Assembly (NCBI GenBank): GCA_004556165.1
Contig: SFIR01000004.1
Coordinates: forward strand, 9,338 to 73,337
Origin: Clostridiales bacterium
GTDB taxonomy: Bacteria; Bacillota; Clostridia; Christensenellales; CAG-138
Length of the DNA stretch: 64,000 bases
Reading direction: 5' to 3'
The notes below the pieces were generated by a model. That model was not told the origin of the DNA and made no database searches. It worked only from the letters and a program-made list of their open reading frames with translations. The position numbers and the translations under genes were made by a program. The first letter of the stretch is position 1. The number at the start of each line of letters is the position of its first letter. Positions 35,163-43,205 of this stretch are shown one piece after another.

Positions 35163-36317
35163 TTATCTCGTCCTGATTGTGACCTGAATTTCGATATAGC
35201 GGTTATTCCTGAGAACCTTCAGGGTCACATTCGAGCCGGATTCAAAGCCGCTTATTGCAATATAAAGATCGTCACTGCTTGAAATCGTCTGCCCGTCCAC
35301 GGATACAATAATATCGTTGACCTGTATGCCGGCATCGGCGGCAGGGCTGCCTTCCTCAACTCTTGTGACCTTCGGGAAGGTATACCTCGGAGCATAGAAG
35401 AAGCCTCCGCTGCCGTAAAGGGTCGTATCGGTCGTGGATATGCCGAGGTACGGTCTTCCGGTTACATAGCCGTAGTTAATAAGGTCGCTTGCAATATCAC
35501 TGGCGAGGTCGATGGGTATTGCAAACCCGAGTCCTTCAATACCGCTTCCGTCGGATTTTGCGTTTACAATGCCGATAAGGCTGCCGTCACTCGTGCGGAA
35601 GAGCGCACCGCCTGAATTGCCATGGTTTATCGCAGCATCGGTCTGCAGCAGCGTCATGGGTCTGCCTTCGATGCTGACATTGCGGTTTATACCGCTTATG
35701 CTTCCGGTGGTATAAGTATTGGAAAGCGTGCCGAGAGCATTGCCGATTGCAAAGACGCTCTCACCTATCCGCAGAGTGGATGAATCGCCGTAATTTGCGT
35801 AGGTGAAGCCGTTTCCCGTTATCTTAATAACAGCCAAATCCTTTATACTATCGCTTCCGATCAATTCGGCATCGTATTCGGTGCCGTCATTCAGGTAAAC
35901 CGTAATGGCGTCAGCATCGGAAATGACATGTTCGCAGGTGATGATATAGCCGTTTTCCGATATGATGACTCCTGAACCGGAGCTTGCTACAACCAGCTCC
36001 CCGTTATACCTCACCGATGAATCTATGCTGACAACGGTCTCCATGCAGTGTTCTATCATATCGAACTTTGCCTGCTCCGCATCCTGCTCGGGATTCGGGG
36101 AATTCGTTTCAGCCGGTGGATTTGTGCTTATAGGCTCGTTCGTCACATTCGGGGTGTTGGTAACGTCAACTTCATCCGTCGCTTGCGGTTCCGGAGTGCT
36201 GTTCGCACATGATGATGGGATATATCTGCAGCCTGCAAATGCTGTTACGATTATCACTATTGTTATCAAAATGCACGCAAATGCTGCGCCGAATGGCATT
36301 CTGATCTTTTGTTTCAT
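35163..36317 (-). CDS. HtrA/DegP-like S1C serine protease with PDZ domain
   Basis: The catalytic triad is visible: His in ITCEHVISDAD, Asp in DLAVIKI and Ser in NHGNSGGALF. A PDZ domain (about 285-384, PYLGIS through GIQVNDIIVSVDG) follows. The N-terminus has a hydrophobic segment ending in AFAGC, a possible lipobox, then a Thr/Pro/Asn-rich linker. The ATG at 36317 has GGAAG upstream; a 16-codon extension lacks support. It degrades or refolds damaged envelope proteins. It is divergent from the response regulator gene, near the walRK-like pair. Confidence 0.9.
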   Translation of the reverse strand: MKQKIRMPFGAAFACILITIVIIVTAFAGCRYIPSSCANSTPEPQATDEVDVTNTPNVTNEPISTNPPAETNSPNPEQDAEQAKFDMIEHCMETVVSIDSSVRYNGELVVASSGSGVIISENGYIITCEHVISDADAITVYLNDGTEYDAELIGSDSIKDLAVIKITGNGFTYANYGDSSTLRIGESVFAIGNALGTLSNTYTTGSISGINRNVSIEGRPMTLLQTDAAINHGNSGGALFRTSDGSLIGIVNAKSDGSGIEGLGFAIPIDLASDIASDLINYGYVTGRPYLGISTTDTTLYGSGGFFYAPRYTFPKVTRVEEGSPAADAGIQVNDIIVSVDGQTISSSDDLYIAISGFESGSNVTLKVLRNNRYIEIQVTIRTR

Positions 36318-36536
36318 ACTCTTTGCTCTTCCTTTCGTTATTTTTTGTACCGGGCTGTGCCTCATAATGTATTATACCATGGATTTTTAATATTTTTTTC
36401 ATTATAGGTACGGATAATGTAAATTGACGACATATTCTGTGTCATGCTTCACATTTGCCGCATAATGAGTAAAAAACCTTTTTACATTAAATTGTGTCAA
36501 ATACAGGAAACTTATGTGTCAAGACCGATTCTGCTA

Positions 36537-36565
36537 TTGCAAAAAGAACCTGCAAGTAATATAAT
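36537..36565 (+). promoter_or_regulatory. Promoter of the two-component pair
   Basis: TTGCAA (36537-36542) and a perfect TATAAT (36560-36565) with a 17-base spacer, 31 bases before the regulator's start codon. The 230-base divergent region also carries a TATAAT on the minus strand (36375-36370) that may serve the protease gene. Confidence 0.75.
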
Positions 36566-36595
36566 CTGATATAGAAACGATTGGAGGTGTAGATA

Positions 36596-37309
36596 ATGGC
36601 TGCAAAACAGTTGGTTCTCATCTGTGATGATCAGCATATCATCCATGAAACGCTCGGCGCATACCTCAAAAACGACGGTTTTGATTATATTTCCGCATAC
36701 GACGGTGAGCAGGCGATTGCCGAATTCAACAGCGAAAAACCCGATATTATCATTCTCGATATCATGATGCCCAAAAAGAACGGCATGGATGTCTGTAAGG
36801 AGATCAGGCAGATCAGCAACGTCCCCATCATAATGCTGACTGCGCGTGCCGAGGAGATTGACCGCGTGCTCGGGCTCGAGCTCGGAGCAGATGACTATAT
36901 CGTTAAACCATTCAGCACTCGTGAGGTCGTGGCAAGGGTCAAGGCTGTCCTCAGGCGCTTCACCATGCTGGAAAAAGAACCTGCCAAGGTCATAAAGCAT
37001 GGCAATCTTGAAATAAATATCAATAATTATGACGTCAGGCTCAATGGCCGCAGGCTCAACCTCACTCCCAAGGAGGTTGAAATCTTCCAGCTTCTGGCAT
37101 CCCATCCCGGTAAAGTCTTTTCACGCGAACAGATTCTTTCGGCCATCTGGGGGTATGATTATTTCGGCGATACCCGTGCCGTCGATACGCAGATAAAGCG
37201 TATTCGGCAGAAAATCAATCCGAACGAGGTCAAAGGCTGGGAGATCAAAACGGTATACGGCGTTGGGTATCGTTTTGAAGTCTATGACGAAGATACGGAA
37301 CAGCAGTAA
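36596..37309 (+). CDS. OmpR/PhoB-type response regulator (WalR-like)
   Basis: The receiver domain (1-120) has the acidic pair CDD, the phospho-acceptor in IIILDIMMPKKNG and the lysine of YIVKPFS. The winged-helix domain (about 135-232) includes LTPKEVEIFQLL, SREQILSAIWGYDYFGD and the VYGVGYRF end. It binds promoters when phosphorylated by the kinase encoded next. The pairing with a HAMP-PAS kinase and the nearby HtrA-like protease recalls the WalRK cell-wall system; PhoPR is the main alternative. Confidence 0.9.
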   Translation: MAAKQLVLICDDQHIIHETLGAYLKNDGFDYISAYDGEQAIAEFNSEKPDIIILDIMMPKKNGMDVCKEIRQISNVPIIMLTARAEEIDRVLGLELGADDYIVKPFSTREVVARVKAVLRRFTMLEKEPAKVIKHGNLEININNYDVRLNGRRLNLTPKEVEIFQLLASHPGKVFSREQILSAIWGYDYFGDTRAVDTQIKRIRQKINPNEVKGWEIKTVYGVGYRFEVYDEDTEQQ

Positions 37310-37324
37310 AAAATTTTTCTTCTT

Positions 37325-37360
37325 CCCCCTTCCCGTCACGGTTTGGGGGCTTTATTTTAT
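37325..37360 (+). terminator. Weak terminator between regulator and kinase genes
   Basis: CCCCC pairs with GGGGG around a loop that holds an inner CCGT/ACGG stem; a T-rich tail follows. It may reduce read-through into the kinase gene. Confidence 0.45.
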
Positions 37361-37374
37361 CATCACTCTTTTGC

Positions 37375-37403
37375 TTGCGGAAAAGACAAAATTGGATTAT
37401 AAT
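37375..37403 (+). promoter_or_regulatory. Second promoter before the kinase gene
   Basis: TTGCGG (37375-37380) and TATAAT (37398-37403) with a 17-base spacer, 44 bases before the kinase ATG. The kinase may therefore be transcribed on its own as well. Confidence 0.55.
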
Positions 37404-37447
37404 TTTAGCGTTGATCCACCCGAAGTTTAATGGAAAGAGGTGCAGAA

Positions 37448-39208
37448 ATGAAACGAAGCTTGCTTGTAAATATCCTTATAATCATGCTCGTAACGCTGGT
37501 CGTGCTCGTTGCGCTGGTGATGGTGATAATCACCATTGTCGGCAAATCGGTTTATTCCCGGCAGAGGGCAAACGAGCTTATGAGCAGGGCCGAGAGTATT
37601 GCAAGCGAATTTGCTTTTTCGAGGGATGCCGGTATCCCCAATGATGAGATACGAAAAAATCTTATCAGCAAGGGCTTGATAGAAAGCGACACCACCACCA
37701 TCATCTACCTTTCGGGCAAGGAGATTTGGAACAGTTTTTCCCGTCCTCTTATCTATAGCGAGAGCGTCGATATTATTGAAGAGAATTACGAACGCGTTGC
37801 AAGAGGAGAAAGAATATCGGTCACAAATGATCCGCATGTTATCGTAGTCGGTATCCCCATAAAGAACAATGTTGGGCATAATATCGGCTCCGTCTTTCTT
37901 TCCGCAACGACACTGACGATTGCCGATACGCTCAAGCGAATGACGCTTGAGGTAACTCTTGCTGCTGTCTGCGCCGTGCTTGCGCTTCTTATACCCACCT
38001 ACATTGTTGCAGGCAAGCTCACCCGTCCCATAAAGGAGGTTGCAGATACCGCTCTTCTGATGTCGGCAGGCAATCTCAGCCTTCGCGCGACAGAAAACGG
38101 AACGAGCGAAGCAAGGCATTTAGCCCAGTCCTTTAACACTCTTGCAGACAACCTGCAGCGTACCATTGAAGATCTGACCGTTGAAAAGAACAGGCTGAGC
38201 ACCATACTTGAGGGGATCGGTGAAGGCATTATCTCATTCGACAAATCTGCAAGCATCACCCATTACAATGCCGCATCCATAAAGCTTTTAGGCGGCAGCG
38301 ACGGAGATAAGCTCGAAACGCTTGCACATTATGATCTTATCCTCGGCGATATTAACTCTTCTCTTGCATCTTCCGAAAAGATCCAGCGCAATATTAAGGT
38401 CGGCGAAAAGATTATTCAGTGCAGAACATCTCCTATCTATGATGAATTATCCAATCTTTACGGCGTAACAGTGCTTCTTCGCGATATCACCGAAAGCGAA
38501 AGGCTTGAGAATACGCGAAGGGATTATGTTGCAAACGTCAGCCATGAGCTGCGTACTCCGCTTGCATCCATACTTTCCTTAGCCGATGCACTCAATGACG
38601 GAATCGTCACCGATGAAGCGGATAAGAATCGGTATTACTCGTATATTCAGCATGAGGCAATACGTCTTTCTCAGCTTATAAGCGATCTGCTTGAGCTTTC
38701 GCGGCTTCAGAGCGGAGGCGTTGCCTTCACAAAGAGGATTGAGAATCTCAACGATGTTATCTATGATGTTGTCGACAGAATGAACGGAAATGCGTCATCG
38801 AGGAGCAAGCATATTGTTACGGACATCCCAGAGGAAAGCTGTACTGCTTATACCAACGGCGACAGAATCGAGCAAGTGCTCGTTGCCCTTATCGACAATG
38901 CGATCAAGCACGGTTCCGATAACTGCGACATCACTGTAAGGCTTGCCCCCAACGGCGATGCAAGCGGCTACACGGTAAGCGTCAGCAATGCTGCCGAGAT
39001 TGCGGCGAGCGACCTTGAGCATCTGTTTGAAAGATTCTATAAGGCGGATCATGCTCACACCGGAGACGGCACGGGCATAGGGCTTTCGATAGCTAAGGAG
39101 GTACTTAATCTGCTCGGGGAAAGCATCACAGTCGAATATGCCGACAACGTTATTACCTTCAGCTTCACCGTAGGGTCCTCCGACGAAGTCGCAAATGTTC
39201 GGGATTGA
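37448..39208 (+). CDS. Sensor histidine kinase, HAMP-PAS (WalK-like)
   Basis: 586 residues. Membrane helices at about 5-30 and 155-180 bracket an extracellular sensor of about 120 residues. HAMP (LTRPIKEVADTALLMSAGN), a PAS-like domain (about 255-360), HisKA with the phospho-His in VSHELRTPLASIL, and an ATPase domain (DNAIKHGSDN, GTGIGLSIAKEVL) follow. It signals to the regulator encoded upstream. The start is the ATG with GAAAGAGGTG upstream; a frame six codons longer exists. Its stop lies 10 bases before the next gene's ATG. Confidence 0.9.
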   Translation: MKRSLLVNILIIMLVTLVVLVALVMVIITIVGKSVYSRQRANELMSRAESIASEFAFSRDAGIPNDEIRKNLISKGLIESDTTTIIYLSGKEIWNSFSRPLIYSESVDIIEENYERVARGERISVTNDPHVIVVGIPIKNNVGHNIGSVFLSATTLTIADTLKRMTLEVTLAAVCAVLALLIPTYIVAGKLTRPIKEVADTALLMSAGNLSLRATENGTSEARHLAQSFNTLADNLQRTIEDLTVEKNRLSTILEGIGEGIISFDKSASITHYNAASIKLLGGSDGDKLETLAHYDLILGDINSSLASSEKIQRNIKVGEKIIQCRTSPIYDELSNLYGVTVLLRDITESERLENTRRDYVANVSHELRTPLASILSLADALNDGIVTDEADKNRYYSYIQHEAIRLSQLISDLLELSRLQSGGVAFTKRIENLNDVIYDVVDRMNGNASSRSKHIVTDIPEESCTAYTNGDRIEQVLVALIDNAIKHGSDNCDITVRLAPNGDASGYTVSVSNAAEIAASDLEHLFERFYKADHAHTGDGTGIGLSIAKEVLNLLGESITVEYADNVITFSFTVGSSDEVANVRD

Positions 39209-39218
39209 CGAGGTAAAA

Positions 39219-40136
39219 ATGGCCGGGAAGCATTGCAATATCTGTCCGCTTGGCTGCGGTGCGGACAGAGCGGAAAAAAAAGGAAGCTGCGGCGTCGGAG
39301 GAACTGACGGTATCGGCGAAAGAAACCCATATGAGACCGCCTTCATCGCCCGTGCGGCAAGGCATTATTTCGAGGAGCCCTCCGTATCGGGAACGCGCGG
39401 CAGCGGAGCCATCTTCTTTTCGGGCTGCAATATGTCCTGTATCTTCTGCCAGAATACCGATATTTCTTCGAATATCAAGGGGCGTCCCGTTGATGCTTCG
39501 GAGCTCGGCGGCATTATGCTTCGCATGCAGGAGCTCGGCGCACATAATGTCAATTTGGTCACACCGGCTCCCCATGTCGAAATGCTTCTGAAAGCTATCC
39601 CACTTGCAAGGGCAGCCGGGCTATCCATTCCGATAGTCTACAACACCAATGCCTATGAGAAAGTCGAAACGCTCAAAAGGCTCGAAGGGCTTATTGATAT
39701 CTATCTTCCCGATCTCAAGTACACCGAGCCCATCGCAGCAAAAAAGTACAGCGGAAGGGCGGATTATTTTGAATATGCGTCAAAGGCTGTGCTCGAAATG
39801 TTCCGCCAATGCGGTACGCTCAGGCTTGACGGAAACGGCATTGCCGAGCGCGGCATCATAATCCGGCATCTTGTTCTGCCCGGTTCCGTGGACGAAGCAA
39901 GAGCCGTGCTCGATTTTATCGCCGAGCACCTGCCTCTCGATACTCATATCTCACTTATGAGCCAGTATACGCCCATTGATGGCATGAAGCCCCCGCTCGA
40001 CCGTAAGCTTCTGAAAAGGGAGTACGCACGCGCGGTTGAATACGCATACGGACTTGGGTTCACGAATCTTCTTACCCAGGAGCTTTCCTCTGCGGAAAGG
40101 GATTTTACCCCTGAATTCAACGGTTATTTTGAATAA
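39219..40136 (+). CDS. Radical SAM protein, PflX/PflA-like
   Basis: The radical SAM cluster motif CNMSCIFC is near residue 77, after GAIFFSG. The N-terminus has another cysteine set, CNICPLGCG and GSCGV. This layout matches the uncharacterised PflX-type (COG1313) proteins, often labelled pyruvate formate-lyase activating. The ATG at 39219 has GACGAGG upstream; the longer frame starts at 39195 within the kinase gene. The target protein is unknown. It is transcribed with the kinase. Confidence 0.85.
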   Translation: MAGKHCNICPLGCGADRAEKKGSCGVGGTDGIGERNPYETAFIARAARHYFEEPSVSGTRGSGAIFFSGCNMSCIFCQNTDISSNIKGRPVDASELGGIMLRMQELGAHNVNLVTPAPHVEMLLKAIPLARAAGLSIPIVYNTNAYEKVETLKRLEGLIDIYLPDLKYTEPIAAKKYSGRADYFEYASKAVLEMFRQCGTLRLDGNGIAERGIIIRHLVLPGSVDEARAVLDFIAEHLPLDTHISLMSQYTPIDGMKPPLDRKLLKREYARAVEYAYGLGFTNLLTQELSSAERDFTPEFNGYFE

Positions 40137-40226
40137 ACAGTATTTCTTGCTTTCTGCGGGGCGCACTGCGTCCCATTTTTTATGCCTTCAAACGTGATTA
40201 TTCCGTCTTTACGCATATAATGAAGC

Positions 40227-41123
40227 ATGAAAAGACTTACGAGATTTATTTCGATCCTACTGATCCCCGTTATCATCCTGTTCATCATCTACCTCCCCCG
40301 TTACGCAGACACGGAGCTGCACCGCAACAGGTTTACGGAATGGCTTTCGCGAGAGGAGGAGGCCTATTCCGGCTCAATAAGCATTTGGCATGTGGTCGGG
40401 TTTAAGCCCTATATCGGCAGCATGGGCACTTTCCTCAAATCGCGCGCAAAGGGTGTTGAGAAAAAGCATTTCGGAGTTTACATAGATATTGAGGCTATCA
40501 CGCTTGAGGAAGCCGAAAAGCGCATGCTTGACGGTGAGTTTCCCGATGCGATAAGCTTTCCTGCCGGTTTTCTCGGGAGCGAATCGCTCCGCGTTTTCAC
40601 TTCGGATGAAGCTTCCGATTTTGATTTTCTACCCGATCTGAGCTGCGGAATACAGGATTCAAGGCTGTACGCCCTTCCCTATGCGGCCTCATGCGAATTT
40701 ATCATTTACGATCCGGGGAAGCTCGATATTGCTGATATAAATACGGCTTCCGTGAGCGGAAGCATGGAGGAATACAAAAAGAATAAGGTGGACTGTTTCA
40801 TAGGCGATGCTCGCACCGCCGGGGACCTGAGCCGTGCCGCCGTTGCAGGTAAGGGCAGATATTTCGCTGCGGCAAGCGTTGAAACGGAAACAAAGCTCGT
40901 CCAGTACCTCGGCATCGGGAAAAAGTGTGCAAGCGTTAAAATTCCGTACATAATCGAGCTTTTCAAAAGCGTATTCACCGAAAAAGCGATGACAGAATTA
41001 TGTGAGCTCGGGCTTTTTCCGTTCTTTGCCGCCGAAAAATATGATTACGAACAGGAATACCTTCTCAGCGCATACGAAAGATACCGCAAAGGCGAGGTTC
41101 GGTTTACCTCTTTTTCGGATTGA
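40227..41123 (+). CDS. Extracellular solute-binding-like protein
   Basis: The first 22 residues are a hydrophobic export or anchor segment (RFISILLIPVIILFIIYL). The rest resembles family 1 solute-binding proteins: SISIWHVVGFKP at the start of the mature part, DGEFPDAISFPAGF, and LYALPYAASCEFIIYDP. At 298 residues it is shorter than the usual 400-450, so part of the fold may be lost. No permease or ATPase gene is near. No ribosome site precedes the ATG, and a TATAAT at 40216-40221 is only 5 bases upstream. Confidence 0.6.
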   Translation: MKRLTRFISILLIPVIILFIIYLPRYADTELHRNRFTEWLSREEEAYSGSISIWHVVGFKPYIGSMGTFLKSRAKGVEKKHFGVYIDIEAITLEEAEKRMLDGEFPDAISFPAGFLGSESLRVFTSDEASDFDFLPDLSCGIQDSRLYALPYAASCEFIIYDPGKLDIADINTASVSGSMEEYKKNKVDCFIGDARTAGDLSRAAVAGKGRYFAAASVETETKLVQYLGIGKKCASVKIPYIIELFKSVFTEKAMTELCELGLFPFFAAEKYDYEQEYLLSAYERYRKGEVRFTSFSD

Positions 41124-41250
41124 TTTAGTGGCTGAAGTGTTTCGCATGCCCAAAAAGCACTCGGAATCCCTTGCAGCTTGCGTATTTCAATATGTTAACA
41201 ATTTTGACCCAAGATTTAACAAAGCTGACACAATCAGAGGGTAGTTTTTA

Positions 41251-41279
41251 TTGACAGAATATTTAACATTGAGTAAAAT
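41251..41279 (+). promoter_or_regulatory. Promoter of the tandem lipoprotein genes
   Basis: Consensus TTGACA (41251-41256) and TAAAAT (41274-41279) with a 17-base spacer. It starts a leader of about 210 bases. Confidence 0.75.
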
Positions 41280-41285
41280 AATCGT

Positions 41286-41498
41286 ACAAGCCTGCTGCCG
41301 TTATCAAGCGGTATGCAGGGTTGGCTTAACGAAACGGAGGGATTTTGTATGACGGATGATAACAGCGGATAAGCAATTTCTGCGGAGCTTCTCCGGCAGC
41401 GGTATTGGATTCATATAACGGTATCCGCTGCCGATGCAGAATTGATTTGTTTTTGAAATCGAAGCAATATTACCGATTCTATAAGGAGGGAAATTTGA
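41286..41498 (+). promoter_or_regulatory. Structured leader RNA with alternative pairings
   Basis: Between promoter and lipoprotein start there are a first hairpin (about 41288-41326, AAGCC/GGCTT plus CCTGC/GCAGG), a ribosome site with a 7-codon ORF, a CGGAG/CTCCG hairpin (41382-41394) and a GGCAGCGG/CCGCTGCC hairpin (41395-41432). The segment TATCCGCTGCC (about 41422-41432) can pair either with GGCAGCGG or with AGCGGATA at the end of the small ORF, so two folds exclude each other. It matches no riboswitch class I know; attenuation is an inference. Confidence 0.5.
41349..41372 (+). CDS. Possible 7-codon leader peptide
   Basis: ATG at 41349 encodes MTDDNSG and a TAA. A CGGAGGG ribosome site lies about 8 bases upstream. 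The 3' end of the ORF overlaps AGCGGATA, one of two competing partners in the leader fold, so ribosome position could set the fold. The evidence is only positional. Confidence 0.35.
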   Translation: MTDDNSG

Positions 41499-42248
41499 AT
41501 GAAAACAAAGCCTATTTTCATTACTGTTATAATATTTCTTCTGGCTTTCGCCGTAATGACCTCATGCAATGCGGGAGACAAAGGCGTTCAATCGCCAATG
41601 CCGACCGAAGAGCCGACCGAGAAGCCGACAGAAGAACCGACAGAAGAACCGACCGAAGAGCCTACTGAAGAACCGACCGAGGATCCGTCCGCATTTCTCG
41701 ACGAATTTACACAATATACAGCCAAGACCGAAAATGAGCAGTTCATTCTTGACTATTTTAACTGCATAAACCGAGATGAGCGCCGGCAAATGTATGAATT
41801 TTTCATTCCGCGCGACAGGGAAATTGTTAGGTCACTCATAAGTGATTCCACTAATAATCTCTGGCAGGATAGAATCTATGAGCTTGTCGTCACCGAAATC
41901 AAGCGCGTTGATCCCGGCCTCTCGGATCCCTTAATGAATTTGTCACGCTATGCCTACGGTAAAAATACAGATGACGACTGGGAGCATGCCCCCGGATACC
42001 TTAAGGACATGAATCTTGTTGAAAGCTATTTGGTCTGCGCAGAGGTCTACGCAAACGAGTTTGCCTGGACGCACTCCAGTGACAGGATTAAAAGCGGTCA
42101 TAATGATTGGCTCATTACTCTTGTCTATGATGAGAATGAATGGGGGCTGGCAATAGATTTCAGCGTTTTTCATATATCAGATGCTATGATTGCGTATGAT
42201 GCGGACGAATTGCATGAAATGGAAGAATTCGTGCCGCAGGAGCAATAA
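41499..42248 (+). CDS. Lipoprotein with PTE-repeat linker, copy 1
   Basis: No known family. A signal peptide ends in a lipobox, AVMTSC (about residues 18-23). A linker of PTEEP repeats (about 35-65) leads to a 180-residue domain with conserved features shared by the next gene: EQFILDYFNCINR, LVVTEIKRVDP, NLVESYLVC and GHNDWLITLVYDENEWG. The end is HEMEEFVPQEQ. AAGGAGG precedes the ATG. It is probably anchored outside the membrane with the linker crossing the wall. It is a tandem paralogue of the gene at 42330. Confidence 0.75.
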   Translation: MKTKPIFITVIIFLLAFAVMTSCNAGDKGVQSPMPTEEPTEKPTEEPTEEPTEEPTEEPTEDPSAFLDEFTQYTAKTENEQFILDYFNCINRDERRQMYEFFIPRDREIVRSLISDSTNNLWQDRIYELVVTEIKRVDPGLSDPLMNLSRYAYGKNTDDDWEHAPGYLKDMNLVESYLVCAEVYANEFAWTHSSDRIKSGHNDWLITLVYDENEWGLAIDFSVFHISDAMIAYDADELHEMEEFVPQEQ

Positions 42249-42329
42249 CCGCTCCCTATGCGTTCTTTCGTAACCGGAAGAATATATCACTTGCTTTATA
42301 AATGAAAAACATTAAAGGAATAAAATAAA

Positions 42330-43037
42330 ATGAAGAAGATACTTGTTTTCTTTACTGTTATAATGCTTCTTGCGGCTTTCGCCGTAATGACCTCATGCAA
42401 TGCGGGAGACAAAGGCGTTCAATCGCCAATGCCGACCGAAGACCCCACCGAGGAGCAAACCGAGGAGCCGACCGAGAAGCCGACCGAAGAACCGACCGAA
42501 GAGCCATCCTCCCTTCTCGATGGCATTATCCCGTATGTCGCCAAAACCGAGCATGAGCAGTTTATTCTTGATTTTCTTGACTGCATAAACCGCAGAGATT
42601 ATTCTTCTATGAGTGAATTCTCAACTCCGGCTGATAGGGCTACGGACGAAATATGCTATACTGCGGAAGATTCTTGGTGTAAGAAGATCAATGAACTCGT
42701 TGTTACCGATATCAGGCGCATAGATCCGACCCCTGCGAAAATGGGAATGAATATCCTGCTTTGGGCATATGAAAAGAACGGCAAGCTCGATGAAGCCCCC
42801 GAATACCTTACGAATATTGAACTTGTTGAGAGCTACTTAGTATGCGTAGAAGCTGATGCTTCATATGTCGCATCCGGACTTGTGCATAATGGTCATAATG
42901 ATTGGGTCATTACTCTTGTATTCGATGATAATGAATGGGGTATTGCCGGTTGCAACGGCTTGAACAAAGCGGAAAATGTGCTGATAGGGATGGAAGACGT
43001 GCATGAAATGGAAGAATTCGTGCCGCCGGAGCAATAA
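42330..43037 (+). CDS. Lipoprotein with PTE-repeat linker, copy 2
   Basis: Paralogue of the preceding gene, with the same lipobox (AVMTSC), PTE-rich linker and domain order (EQFILDFLDCINRRD, LVVTDIRRIDP, ELVESYLVC, GHNDWVITLVFDDNEWG, HEMEEFVPPEQ). The signal-and-linker DNA (42374-42442) is identical to 41543-41611 over 69 bases, while the mature domains have diverged. Downstream sequence is also duplicated. The linker is slightly shorter. The function is unknown; the two may be variants of one surface protein. Confidence 0.75.
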   Translation: MKKILVFFTVIMLLAAFAVMTSCNAGDKGVQSPMPTEDPTEEQTEEPTEKPTEEPTEEPSSLLDGIIPYVAKTEHEQFILDFLDCINRRDYSSMSEFSTPADRATDEICYTAEDSWCKKINELVVTDIRRIDPTPAKMGMNILLWAYEKNGKLDEAPEYLTNIELVESYLVCVEADASYVASGLVHNGHNDWVITLVFDDNEWGIAGCNGLNKAENVLIGMEDVHEMEEFVPPEQ

Positions 43038-43093
43038 CCGCTCCCTTTGCGTTCTTCCGTAAACGGGAAGAACATATGCTCTTATTGAAGACC

Positions 43094-43130
43094 GTCCTCT
43101 CGGGGCTTCCCGGGAGGACATTTTCTTTTT
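43094..43130 (+). terminator. Intrinsic terminator after the lipoprotein genes
   Basis: An 11-bp stem with one wobble and a GCTT loop (43094-43119) is followed by a T-rich run. A shorter GTTCTTCC/GGAAGAAC hairpin lies just before it, and a diverged copy follows the first lipoprotein gene. Confidence 0.8.
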
Positions 43131-43147
43131 CCGTCACGCTCAGGCTC

Positions 43148-43176
43148 TTTACATGCCATGCGGAATATGTTAAAAT
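43148..43176 (+). promoter_or_regulatory. Promoter of the murB-rapZ-whiA operon
   Basis: TTTACA (43148-43153) and TAAAAT (43171-43176) with a 17-base spacer, 30 bases before the murB start. Confidence 0.65.
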
Positions 43177-43205
43177 ATACTTGGAAAAATATTGTGAGGT
43201 CGGCT

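Noticed and set aside
41580..41690. PTE-coding repeat as a separate DNA repeat element
   Set aside because: The repeat is explained by the protein linker it encodes and stays in frame in both lipoprotein genes.
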